From Bacteroides luti (GTDB lineage: Bacteria > Bacteroidota > Bacteroidia > Bacteroidales > Bacteroidaceae), in the NCBI RefSeq assembly GCF_900128905.1, contig NZ_FQTV01000006.1, positions 1 to 64,000 on the forward strand: a stretch of 64,000 nucleotides of DNA. Direction: 5' to 3'. This document shows positions 1-8,126 of the stretch, piece after piece. The position numbers and the translations under genes were made by a program. The notes below the pieces were generated by a model that saw nothing but the letters and a program-made list of their open reading frames with translations, was not told the DNA's origin and did not search any database. How positions within the stretch are numbered: the stretch's first letter is position 1; the number at the start of each line of letters is the position of its first letter.

Positions 1-84
1 TCCTCTTCAACTACCTGATTACAAAGCTAATAAAAAGTATAATAAATATTAATAATACTCTTATAATTTGGATTACAACATAGA

Positions 85-209
85 AGAGGTGGCAGAGAAA
101 TAATACTTTTTCCGATTCTGAAAAATAAATTTTGTAAATTCCGCAAATTGCAGAATTTTCAAAATTTTATTTCTGGAAAGCCAAAAAGGTCTTTTTTACT
201 GCCACCTCT
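85..209. repeat. 11-bp inverted repeat with tandem GCCACCTCT motif
   Basis: AGAGGTGGCAG at 85-95 is matched exactly in reverse by CTGCCACCTCT at 199-209, and a second partial copy (GCCACC) follows directly. About 100 AT-rich bases lie between the arms. Bases 1-300 hold no credible gene. I cannot say whether this is a folded RNA, a protein site or the edge of a lost element. Confidence 0.5.
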
Positions 210-304
210 GCCACCTAATGTGATACCAAGTTTCTATATATGGAATAATAATTTATTCAACTTAATGAGGATAAAAGCGCTATTAAGTAATAGATTTTTA
301 TAAT

Positions 305-405
305 AAAATAGCAAAAATGTGAGACAAATAATTAAATTTGCCAAGTGCGAACAAATAAGAAAAGGACATCCTTCTGAGCACCTTTATAATGCTCTCGGTT
401 TGAGA
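305..405 (+). pseudogene. Decayed scar of an RHS core
   Basis: This stretch resembles the intact RHS core at about 6927-7020. It shares AAAATAGCAAAAAT, then TTAAATTTGCCAAGTGCG, then a version of the segment encoding EGHTSEYLYDAAG, but with several substitutions and indels and no open frame. It is the leftmost RHS trace in the window and shows that the array once extended further or that the core was copied and lost here. Nothing convincing lies between 406 and 538; a 14-codon frame ends by ATGA overlap at 580. Confidence 0.6.
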
Positions 406-579
406 TGAAATGTAAGTAACTATTTAAAATGATTAAAGCAGTATATAGATTTATACTAATTTTGCCAGGCCTATGTTCAACTGGTTTTTAATTAGAAAAT
501 CTTGTTTTTGGTTTACTATATACCAAATTAAATTGCTAATGATGGACAATAAGCAGAATGCTAAAAATGATGATATGAT

Positions 580-780
580 ATGAAATATTATTTAATAGCC
601 ATAGCTAGTATTATATTTGGAGTATGGTCTACTCGATCTACATATAAAGATGAAAAGCGCTTTGTAAATCATCGTTTCGCAGTCTCTTATATTATGCATT
701 TTAGAGGTTATCTTGCCTGTATTGTCGCAATCATTGTAGGTGTATTAATGCTATTGGCTTTGCTGGGGTGTTTTAGTTAG
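580..780 (+). CDS. Small two-TM membrane protein, unknown
   Basis: This 66-residue protein has a hydrophobic N-terminus (about residues 3-17), a basic middle with several Lys/Arg, and a second hydrophobic stretch (about 44-64), so it is probably an inner-membrane protein with two segments. The start overlaps the stop of a tiny upstream frame as ATGA, the same arrangement seen at later toxin/partner junctions in this region. I do not recognise the family. Its position among displaced RHS cassettes makes a membrane-located immunity protein plausible, but that is inference from context only. Confidence 0.5.
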   Translation: MKYYLIAIASIIFGVWSTRSTYKDEKRFVNHRFAVSYIMHFRGYLACIVAIIVGVLMLLALLGCFS

Positions 781-801
781 TCTGTGATGTATCTGATTTG
801 A

Positions 802-951
802 CTATGGGCGCTTTGTAATGCAGGAAATGACTATAGGCTTAGGAAATCTAATCCTGTTACAAGAATTCAAGGATGTTTATTAGGAATTGGTTTAGGTGTA
901 TTAGCTCTTCCCAAAACATTCCAATATTTGCATAATAAAACAATAAAATGA
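802..951 (+). pseudogene. Fragment of a small membrane protein
   Basis: An open frame without a start codon runs 802-951 and encodes a basic segment followed by a hydrophobic stretch (GCLLGIGLGVLALPK). Its stop overlaps the start of the next gene as ATGA at 948. It looks like the 3' remnant of a small membrane protein gene of the same general kind as its neighbours. The family is not recognised. Confidence 0.4.
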
Positions 952-1217
952 AAAACATAGGTGCTTTTAAGAAGTCGTTAATTATTTCGATTATTTATGT
1001 TGGATTATCTATTTTAGCTCTTCTGGCAATATATCCAGGTTCTTCTTTTAATGGGGCTTGGTGCTGGTTTGTATTAGAATTAACACTCCCTGTTTCTTTC
1101 TTAAGTTTTGGCCTAATTTATTTCGGAATATTAGATGAAGTAGGAATCCTTCAGGTTCAGGGGGTAATGTTTTTAATAACTTGGTTTTTTCTTTATTGTG
1201 TAATGAAAAAGAAATAA
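948..1217 (+). CDS. Three-TM small membrane protein, unknown
   Basis: The 89-residue product is almost wholly hydrophobic, with three likely membrane segments (about residues 9-28, 36-60 and 66-85) and a basic C-terminus (KKK). It starts by ATGA overlap with the fragment before it. No catalytic motif is visible. As with other small genes in this array, a role as an immunity protein for a membrane-acting or periplasm-delivered toxin is possible but rests only on location. Confidence 0.5.
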   Translation: MKNIGAFKKSLIISIIYVGLSILALLAIYPGSSFNGAWCWFVLELTLPVSFLSFGLIYFGILDEVGILQVQGVMFLITWFFLYCVMKKK

Positions 1218-1283
1218 TTAATAATCACGTCATGTCTTTGAATAGAGAAAAATGAAAAACAAACAAATCTAAAAATAAACGTT

Positions 1284-1832
1284 ATGTTCAGATTATTTTT
1301 TTCTGTGCTGTTCTTCTTATTGTTTGGCTCCACATTATTCGGACAAAACATTAATATTAAAAAAATCAATGTTTCTCGAGTGATAACGAAAATAGAAAAA
1401 GGTGCTTGGGAAGAAAAACAAGAGGAAGGTCCCAGTGTTTATTTTGAATTGGAAATAGAGAATAATACCAATTCAGTTCTTACGTTAAATAGCTCTGAAT
1501 CTGAGTTTGATATTTTGTTCAAATTTAAAGGAAAAGCTTACATAGACACATCAATTGTCAGTATGGCTTTAATACCATTTTATGATAAGAAAGAGATTTG
1601 CATTAAACCAAATGAAAAATATCCAGTAAAATTCTCGTGTAGAATTTTGCTGGGAACAAACTTACTGAAATTTGATAGCGTGAATAAATATTACGACTAT
1701 ACAGAAGAAATGTTACAGATTTTACCTACTTTGCAAATTCAATATGTTGATCCAAAATTGAAAATAATATCCGGAAGGATTGAAGAAGTAGGCACTGAAC
1801 ATTACATCTATATAATAAAAGCACCTAAATAA
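1284..1832 (+). CDS. Secreted periplasmic protein, immunity candidate
   Basis: The 182-residue protein has a clear signal peptide (hydrophobic residues 3-16, then a likely cut after FGQ near 21). The mature part is rich in beta-type sequence; ELEIENNTNSVLTL (about residues 55-68) resembles an Ig-like strand pair. A similar layout, with a signal peptide and then a segment on ordinary polymer-like strands (YKLYNDSDNVIWLWLE), occurs in the protein at 5398-5961, which directly follows an RHS toxin tip. I therefore read it as an orphan immunity-type protein, with no function proven. Confidence 0.55.
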   Translation: MFRLFFSVLFFLLFGSTLFGQNINIKKINVSRVITKIEKGAWEEKQEEGPSVYFELEIENNTNSVLTLNSSESEFDILFKFKGKAYIDTSIVSMALIPFYDKKEICIKPNEKYPVKFSCRILLGTNLLKFDSVNKYYDYTEEMLQILPTLQIQYVDPKLKIISGRIEEVGTEHYIYIIKAPK

Positions 1833-1962
1833 TGTAAATATAGCAACGGAGTTTTAAAGTTTAAAGCCTTTTATGTGGGCAATATCTCTTTTGGTCTGAC
1901 TCAAACTATTACATGATAAATGATGGATTAGAAAGTGTGATTATTGGTAGTCCAATACTTGA

Positions 1963-2151
1963 TGGACCTCAAATATAAACCAGCATATCTTTCAATTAAT
2001 CGTTAAAGATAATGTGAGTTTTATTGTTACGGCACATAACACAACAGCTACTCCAGCAGGTTTTAATAGATACAGAATGTTTAATATTACTAGAATACAT
2101 CCTGGTGCTAACATTAGTAACTTGATTAAGGGTGATTTTTTTTTGACTTAA
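1963..2151 (+). pseudogene. Decayed C-terminal tail of a toxin-like protein
   Basis: The gap 1833-2192 is not empty. A frame without a start runs 1963-2151 and reads as a compact C-terminal domain end (for example VSFIVTAHNTTATPAGFNRY, then FNITRIHPGANISN). Upstream of 1963 the same protein seems to continue in another frame with stops. It lies 41 bases before a lipoprotein gene, the toxin-then-partner order seen elsewhere here. I do not recognise the domain. Confidence 0.4.
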
Positions 2152-2192
2152 TATAAAAAAAGTAATAATTTTCATAATTTGTAAAAAGTAAA

Positions 2193-2705
2193 ATGAATAG
2201 TTTTAAAACTGGATTGATAGTTTTCTTTTGTTTAATATTGCAATCTTGTGTAACTCAGAATAAGCAGGTAAAACAAATCAGACTTAGGGCAGGCATTGAA
2301 ATGCTGCTTGACAGCATCATAAAAAAGAGTCCGTCAAATAAGATCTATGAGTTATACTTTGATAAACTTGATCCGCATAATTCTAACATTTTATTTTATA
2401 TTGGACCTGTATCATTAACAGAAAAAGAACGTGGAAGTCAAATAAGTTCATTATGGCATATTGAGTTAGATCATAAGATTATTTCTATTTATACTGGGCT
2501 AGAAAAATATGTATCAGTGAATGATCCTGATATAAAAAAAGAAAAAGATATGAATAATCTAGATGAATTTTATTGGGCAATAGAGGATAGAAATGGAAAA
2601 TTTAATTGTTATCAGCTAGATGGTGCCTATCCTTTTATGCCATTTCCTTTGAAAAATGAAGAAGGAACTTTTTCAAGACCGATTATTAAAAAGATAAATA
2701 AGTAA
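2193..2705 (+). CDS. Lipoprotein, immunity candidate
   Basis: This 170-residue protein has a lipoprotein signal: hydrophobic residues 7-16 ending LILQSC, with Cys19 as the probable lipidation site. The rest is a small soluble domain with no motif I recognise. It follows a decayed toxin tail, and two further lipoproteins in the next 2 kb follow metallopeptidase-like tails, so an outer- or inner-membrane-anchored immunity role fits the pattern. The DNA is very AT-rich, like the rest of the array. Confidence 0.55.
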   Translation: MNSFKTGLIVFFCLILQSCVTQNKQVKQIRLRAGIEMLLDSIIKKSPSNKIYELYFDKLDPHNSNILFYIGPVSLTEKERGSQISSLWHIELDHKIISIYTGLEKYVSVNDPDIKKEKDMNNLDEFYWAIEDRNGKFNCYQLDGAYPFMPFPLKNEEGTFSRPIIKKINK

Positions 2706-2799
2706 ATTGTTCCTATTTTCTATCTAATGAGAAGAAATTAAAAATTGATAGATGATTTGGAACACTTAATATTAATATTGGGGATTAAGTAGCTAATAG

Positions 2800-3060
2800 A
2801 ACGATTGCAGGAAAAATAAGAGAACTATAGCTCATGAATTTGGTCATTCTGCTGGATTACCTCATGTAGGGTTACCTGAAGATATGAATAATTTGATGAT
2901 GCAATCTTGGCGTATTCAGGATGCGGGTAAAGATCCATCTAAAGCAACTTTTTTAAATAATGGACAAATAAGTTTAATGATGCATAATTATATAAATGGT
3001 AAAATTAATAAAGTCTCTCCTGTGAGATCTTTTTTATTTAAGAAAATACTGACTAAATGA
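2800..3060 (+). pseudogene. 3' remnant of a metzincin-like RHS toxin
   Basis: A frame without a start, open 2800-3060, encodes HEFGHSAGLPH at 2833-2865. This is the full metzincin zinc motif HExxHxxGxxH, followed by a Met-containing turn (NLMMQS). The upstream part is missing or frameshifted: a stop sits at 2797 and the preceding gap (2706-2799) has no open continuation. The stop overlaps the start of the following lipoprotein gene as ATGA. By family knowledge the motif coordinates zinc in secreted peptidases; that this was an RHS tip is inferred from the neighbourhood. Confidence 0.6.
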
Positions 3061-3491
3061 AGCGAATATTTTTGTTATTATTGCTGATTTGTTTGCTATT
3101 ATCATGCAATAGTAAAAAAGGAAAGGTAAATAGTAAAGAAGTTTTTGTATTTCTTCGTATGAATTATGAAGGAAATAATAAAACTGTTGCAAAATTATGG
3201 ATCAATGATACTTTGAAATTTAGTAAAATATATTTTTCTGATTTAAACAAACATGAAGATGCTTTGGGTATGAAGGCTGCTCGCCTTAATAAAACTAATA
3301 GGCTGATAAAATTTAAAGTTCAATTTATTAATATTGATAAAGCGTTATGCAATCAAAAACAATATGTTGATACGACATTTTTCTATTTCATCAATAATAT
3401 TGATGAAATGATTATTTCTTATACAGGTTTTCTTAAAAGGTTTAGGGTTTATAATAATCGAGATAACCCAGAGTCTTGGATATCGGAATAA
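3057..3491 (+). CDS. Lipoprotein, paired with metzincin remnant
   Basis: The 144-residue product has a lipoprotein signal (poly-Leu core, LLLSC with Cys17). It is a clear paralog of the next intact gene (3703-4131): both share VAK-WIND, a run near LIKFKVQFINIDKA and VDTTFFY at matching places. It is coupled by ATGA overlap to the metzincin-like toxin remnant, so I infer it was that toxin's immunity protein and has outlived it. No known family recognised. Confidence 0.65.
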   Translation: MKRIFLLLLLICLLLSCNSKKGKVNSKEVFVFLRMNYEGNNKTVAKLWINDTLKFSKIYFSDLNKHEDALGMKAARLNKTNRLIKFKVQFINIDKALCNQKQYVDTTFFYFINNIDEMIISYTGFLKRFRVYNNRDNPESWISE

Positions 3492-3573
3492 TTAGTCGGT
3501 CAATCTTTGAGAAATTATAAATAGAAATAAAGATAATAAACATACTGCATGGATAACATACTACAGGTTTGAG

Positions 3574-3706
3574 GTGATCCATCTAAAGCTACTTATTTGA
3601 AAAATGAACAAATCAGAGAGATGCAACAAAAATACTTCAAGGTAAATTGAATCATTGCTCTCCAGTTCGGAAAACTATTTTTGGTGTTAAATATCTTGTG
3701 CAATGA
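3574..3706 (+). pseudogene. Second decayed metzincin-toxin tail
   Basis: This stretch encodes GDPSKATYLKNEQI, matching GKDPSKATFLNNGQI of the tail at 2800-3060, then continues after a frame change as a SPVRK segment matching SPVRS of that tail. Its last codons overlap the next lipoprotein start as ATGA at 3703. The zinc-motif part is lost. It is therefore a second copy of the same toxin end, reduced to about 40 codons, and shows that the toxin/lipoprotein pair was duplicated in tandem. Confidence 0.6.
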
Positions 3707-4131
3707 ATAAATATTGTGTATTAATAATCTTTTGTTTGTTTATCTCGTGTACAAATAAGCAAAATGAAATTAACAATAGTGGCGTTAATGTGTATCTGTC
3801 ACTCGATTTTGAAAGAATAAATAAAGAAGTAGCTAAAGTTTGGATCAATGATTCATTGGTCTTCAACCGAATATTTTTTTATAATAATAGTGAATCAGGA
3901 ATTGATGCGATGAAAGTTGCGACAATTAATAAAATGAATCGAAAAGTTAAGTTCAAGATAAAGCTTATTAATATAGATAAGGATTTTTATTTCCATAAAC
4001 GCTTTATAGATACAACTTTTTTCTATAACGTTTATAGATATGATGCTATACAAATTGCTTATTATAAGATATATAATGGCTTTAGAATTTTTAATAATTT
4101 GGAGCATCCAGAGCAATGGGAGGTTGAATAA
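3703..4131 (+). CDS. Lipoprotein paralog of the 3057 gene
   Basis: The 142-residue protein has a lipoprotein signal (LFISC, Cys16) and is homologous over its length to the product of 3057-3491, with shared VAKVWINDSL, KVKFKIKLINIDKD and IDTTFFYN. The divergence is large, so the duplication is old or the two partners track different toxin variants. It is coupled by ATGA to a toxin-tail remnant. Immunity function is inferred. Confidence 0.65.
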   Translation: MNKYCVLIIFCLFISCTNKQNEINNSGVNVYLSLDFERINKEVAKVWINDSLVFNRIFFYNNSESGIDAMKVATINKMNRKVKFKIKLINIDKDFYFHKRFIDTTFFYNVYRYDAIQIAYYKIYNGFRIFNNLEHPEQWEVE

Positions 4132-4264
4132 ATATAAAGTGTGAGAATATTGGTGATTTTTTTCTATATATAAATTAGTTGTAATTATTATAACTAAAAA
4201 GCATATAAGTGCGTTACAATTTACCGAAGGTCATACTTCAGAGTATCTTTATGATGCTGCCGGA

Positions 4265-5401
4265 GTGAAACGAAAGGTAAAACAAGTAACAACTACCGAG
4301 AATCTGTTGGTACCTATGGGAAGCATGCTTCCTGTTCCTACTGATAAAGTAGCAGTAACAACCCAAACGGATTATTGCGGTAATGTGATCTATGAAAACG
4401 GAACTCTCAGCAGAATACTTTTTGATGACGGGTATATAATGATGAGTGGTGCAACACCCACTTACCATTACTATATTCAGGATCACCAGGGAAATAACCG
4501 TGTGGTATTAAATCAAAGTGGAACTATTGAGCAAACCAATCATTATTATCCTTTCGGAATGACTTTTGGTGAAGGAACTGAGAATTCTGATAATAGGTAC
4601 AAATACAATGGTAAGGAACTTGATCGTATGCATGGGTTGGATTTGTATGATTATGGTGCTAGAATGCAAGATGGAATTCGGTTTACTACTATTGATCCTT
4701 TGGCGGAGAAATATTATTCCATTTCACCGTATGCTTATTGTGCTAATAATCCAATTAGATTTATTGATCCAGATGGCTGTGTTATTAAACCGATTATCAA
4801 TGCCGCATTAGATATGATTAAAAATACTTTGACCACTAAGGATATGGATTATGTGAAATTAGATAAAAATGGTAACATTGATGCTAGTCTCTTAAATAGT
4901 CACAAAAGTGAAAGTGGAAATTATCAGGCATTATCTACTTTGGTAAATTCAGACATTCTTATTGAAGTTAATTTATCTGCAGACTTTTCTTATATGGATA
5001 ATGGCGGTAAAGTACAAGATGATGGGAAATTGACTTACCAAGAACCAGATAACGATTTTGTTGATTCTGATGGAGGACATGATCCTAGTAGTACAAGTAC
5101 AGTAGAAGCTGGGAAAATGGGAATACCACTTCTTCCTGGCAAAGGAAGAAGTGGTTCTAACTCTCCAGACAATACCATATATATTTATATAAATCCTAAT
5201 TTGTCAGAAAAGGCTCAGGCTGAGATGTACAGTCATGAAGGTAATGGACATGGCTTAATGTATGTATTAACACGGGATAGAGATAAATCAAGACACCAAA
5301 TAGATGACCCTAAACGTGGGTCGTATGATTTAAATCGACCTTTGATAAATATGATTTTAAAATCAAAGCAAGAAACTGTTAAAAACATGAGAAGCAGATG
5401 A
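4265..5401 (+). CDS. 5'-truncated RHS tip with HEXXGH toxin domain
   Basis: RHS-core similarity begins abruptly at about 4207; the frame is open from 4157 but has no ATG, so the GTG at 4265 is only a nominal start. Residues 1-170 are the Bacteroidetes RHS-associated core (YPFGMTFGE, YNGKELDRMHGLDLYDYGAR, ISPYAYCANNPIRFIDPDG). Residues 171-378 form a unique C-terminal domain containing HEGNGH at 324-329 (HEXXGH, the zinc motif type of M49 peptidases) with a further His344. The core is nearly identical at DNA level to 6964-7545. The next gene overlaps by ATGA. I read this as a displaced, probably silent toxin cassette; peptidase activity is a prediction. Confidence 0.7.
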   Translation: MKRKVKQVTTTENLLVPMGSMLPVPTDKVAVTTQTDYCGNVIYENGTLSRILFDDGYIMMSGATPTYHYYIQDHQGNNRVVLNQSGTIEQTNHYYPFGMTFGEGTENSDNRYKYNGKELDRMHGLDLYDYGARMQDGIRFTTIDPLAEKYYSISPYAYCANNPIRFIDPDGCVIKPIINAALDMIKNTLTTKDMDYVKLDKNGNIDASLLNSHKSESGNYQALSTLVNSDILIEVNLSADFSYMDNGGKVQDDGKLTYQEPDNDFVDSDGGHDPSSTSTVEAGKMGIPLLPGKGRSGSNSPDNTIYIYINPNLSEKAQAEMYSHEGNGHGLMYVLTRDRDKSRHQIDDPKRGSYDLNRPLINMILKSKQETVKNMRSR

Positions 5402-5961
5402 AAATAAGAAATATTGTGCTAATTATTTTTGCAATGTTGTTTCCACTTGTTTGTGATGCCCAATCTATTTCAACAAATGGACTTATTGTTAAAAAGAACT
5501 ATTTACATTATGGCATTTATAATAGTGAAAACGGTAATATTTATAGTATTACTTATAAGCTTTACAATGATAGTGATAATGTAATCTGGCTTTGGCTTGA
5601 GAAAGATGATTTTTCTGCATTATCTGATTCTATTAGAGCTAGAAGATATTTCTATAAAAGAAAAGGAGATTTTAGCTTGTATAATTTAGCATTGGATGGT
5701 AATGTTGCAAGTATGGAACAGTCAGTATTTAGTGTATTTGTTAAACGTATTGGACCAAAAGAACATTTTGCTATACAGGTAATTTCAAAAAAAGAAATAT
5801 CAGAGTCGTATCAACAGAAAATATTTAAATTTTTGGATAAACATGTTGTTGCATTATCAGAAAAGGACTTATCTCGATTTATTCATGATTTAAAATGTAT
5901 GGATGAGAGAATCTTTTTTAAAGAAGAATTCATTTCTTTATTTTTAGAATCTTTGTTTTAA
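5398..5961 (+). CDS. Secreted protein, likely immunity to HEXXGH tip
   Basis: The 187-residue protein has a signal peptide (hydrophobic 5-17, cut likely after CDA near 21). It begins within the stop of the RHS tip (ATGA), so the two would be translated together. The mature domain opens with strands similar in style to the 1284 product and ends in a helical, charged region. No known family recognised. The location makes it the cognate immunity candidate; the periplasmic targeting suggests that the toxin acts outside the cytoplasm. Confidence 0.65.
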   Translation: MKIRNIVLIIFAMLFPLVCDAQSISTNGLIVKKNYLHYGIYNSENGNIYSITYKLYNDSDNVIWLWLEKDDFSALSDSIRARRYFYKRKGDFSLYNLALDGNVASMEQSVFSVFVKRIGPKEHFAIQVISKKEISESYQQKIFKFLDKHVVALSEKDLSRFIHDLKCMDERIFFKEEFISLFLESLF

Positions 5962-6134
5962 TCTGGAATGTCTGTTTTTAGTAACAACTCTAGTTTACGC
6001 CTATTCTGGTTTTGATTGTATTAGACTTTCTGGATAACTTTCTTTGATTAAAGAATGGATTATTAATGGGTGTTTATAATTTTATATTATTACCGCAATA
6101 GCAACAGAAGAATTAAGAACTTTTGATATAAAAA

Positions 6135-6167
6135 CAGTCCGTTGAGAGTTTATACTTGCACGGACTG
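6135..6167. repeat. 8-bp inverted repeat in the gap before RHS tip B
   Basis: CAGTCCGT (6135-6142) and ACGGACTG (6160-6167) pair perfectly across a 17-base loop. Read on the minus strand the hairpin is followed by TTTTT, so it could end a minus-strand transcript, but there is no minus gene nearby. The rest of the gap 5962-6284 shows no gene, and RHS similarity starts sharply after it at about 6285. Confidence 0.4.
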
Positions 6168-6376
6168 AAAAATATTTATCCTAATTGGGTATTTACGACC
6201 AGTAATTAAAGGGGAGTATCTGAAAAACAAAGAGAATATATTTTGAATCAAAATCTCCTATGTTGTCCTTTTAGTCTCTCTCGTGCTTTTATGATAATGC
6301 AGAGCGCCTGACAAAAACCACTCACTCACTGAATGGTTCCACTCCGGTTGTATTAGCAGAGAATACTTACGATGAT

Positions 6377-8113
6377 ATGGGGCGCCTTCAGTCAAAGAAA
6401 CAACACGGAGCAGAAGAAACAACTAGTTATACATATAATATAAGAAGCTGGCTGAAAAGCATTAATACAGCAAAGAGCCGTTTTAGTGAAACCTTGTATT
6501 ACAATGAATCATCCAATGGTAGTATCCCATGCTATAATGGCAATATCAGTGCGATGAACTGGATAGTACAGAACGATACTCAAAGAGGATACAATTTCCA
6601 TTACGATGACCTGAGTCGTATTACTGCAGCCGATTATCAGAATAATGATGTTAATTCCAGTAAGAACTATTCAACTACCTATGCGTACGATAATATGGGT
6701 AATATAAAGAGCCTGACAAGATACGGCTTGTCTGCTAAACCATCAACCTTCGGAATGATAGATAACCTGACACTGAACTACAATGGAAACCAATTAAGTA
6801 GCGTAACAGACGCATCATCAAGTGAACCGTCATACACCGGTGCATTTAACTTTGTAAAAGCAAGTGTTGGTACTCCTGAATATACTTACGATGCCAATGG
6901 TAATTTAACAAGAGATTCTCACAAGAAAATAGCAAAAATTCAATACAATATATTAAATTTGCCAAGTGCGTTACAATTTACCGAAGGGCATACTTCTGAG
7001 TATCTATATGATGCAGCAGGGGTAAAACGAAAGGTTAAGCAAGTAACCACTACCGGGAATCTGTTGGTGCCAATGGGAAGCATGCTTCCTGTTCCTGCTG
7101 ATAAAGTAGCAGTAACAACCCAGACGGATTATTGCGGAAATGTGATCTATGAAAACGGAGCTCTCAGCAGAATAATTGTTGATGGTGGGTATATAACAAT
7201 GAGTGGTACAACACCCACTTATCATTACTATATTCAGGATCACCAGGGAAATAACCGTGTGGTATTCAATCAAAGTGGAACGGTTGAACAAGCTAACCAT
7301 TACTATCCCTTCGGAATGACTTTCGGTGAAGGAATTGATAATTCTGATAACAGGTATAAGTACAATGGTAAGGAACTTGATCGCATGCATGGGCTGGATT
7401 TGTATGATTATGGTGCACGGCATTATGATGCTGCTATTGGTAGATGGGGTGTAATTGATCCTTTGGCGGAGAAATATTATTCCATTTCACCGTATGCGTA
7501 TTGTGTTAATAATCCTATTAGGCTAATTGATACTGATGGACGAAAAATTGTGACCTATGAAATAAAGAAAAATGATAAGAGAGGCCAACCTGAAGCAGTA
7601 TATAATTCTATTTCTTATAAGACTCGAATGGCATTAGCTACTGTTATGCTAACTAAAGAGGGAAGAGATTTTTTTTCATCATATGCATCTGCTGGAGATG
7701 AGATTGGTGGTGTAAAATTCACAAAGAATGGTAAATACTCGGATTATTCATTAAATGTTTATGACTATTCTTATTCAGAAGAATTAAGTAAGAGCCCTTC
7801 GGAAGCTTCAGCGGCAATAGGAAAAGGAGAAGGGGAAAATGTAAATTTATATATTTATTCTTATATGCAAAGTGATTGGCACGATATTGTAGAAGATGTT
7901 GCTCATGAGACTCAACTTCATGGATTTTCATTAAAGAAATTGATGCATCCTACTCCTGATGCTGATCATGCAGCTATAAGAGATAAAGATATGAGAAATG
8001 AAGGATATAGAAGATATAAAGCGCTAATGTCGTATCTAATAGCTATTAAAAAGATATCTGATGCCGTAGAAAAAGCTGCATCTCAAAAATATAAGGAAAA
8101 TTATCCCAAATAA
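6377..8113 (+). CDS. RHS-core protein tip with HExxxH C-terminal domain
   Basis: RHS homology (YDNAERLTKTTH, then AENTYDDMGRL) runs in frame from about 6285, with a stop at 6272, so ATG 6377 lies inside the homologous part and the gene lacks its 5' end. Residues 1-390 hold YD-type repeats and the RHS core ending NNPIRLIDTDGR. Residues 391-578 are a variable domain with HETQLHG (His510, Glu511, His515) and His531 in DADHAA. This HE(x3)HG arrangement parallels HEGNGHG in the other tip although the rest differs. A lipoprotein gene follows after 13 bases. It is a likely displaced or recombination-donor cassette; enzymatic activity is inferred. Confidence 0.75.
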   Translation: MGRLQSKKQHGAEETTSYTYNIRSWLKSINTAKSRFSETLYYNESSNGSIPCYNGNISAMNWIVQNDTQRGYNFHYDDLSRITAADYQNNDVNSSKNYSTTYAYDNMGNIKSLTRYGLSAKPSTFGMIDNLTLNYNGNQLSSVTDASSSEPSYTGAFNFVKASVGTPEYTYDANGNLTRDSHKKIAKIQYNILNLPSALQFTEGHTSEYLYDAAGVKRKVKQVTTTGNLLVPMGSMLPVPADKVAVTTQTDYCGNVIYENGALSRIIVDGGYITMSGTTPTYHYYIQDHQGNNRVVFNQSGTVEQANHYYPFGMTFGEGIDNSDNRYKYNGKELDRMHGLDLYDYGARHYDAAIGRWGVIDPLAEKYYSISPYAYCVNNPIRLIDTDGRKIVTYEIKKNDKRGQPEAVYNSISYKTRMALATVMLTKEGRDFFSSYASAGDEIGGVKFTKNGKYSDYSLNVYDYSYSEELSKSPSEASAAIGKGEGENVNLYIYSYMQSDWHDIVEDVAHETQLHGFSLKKLMHPTPDADHAAIRDKDMRNEGYRRYKALMSYLIAIKKISDAVEKAASQKYKENYPK

Positions 8114-8126
8114 AGACTATTTAAAG

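Noticed and set aside
7004..7423. 139-residue minus-strand ORF inside the RHS core, with a similar one at 4238-4486
   Set aside because: Both are antisense shadows of the conserved RHS core; they resemble each other only because the cores do.
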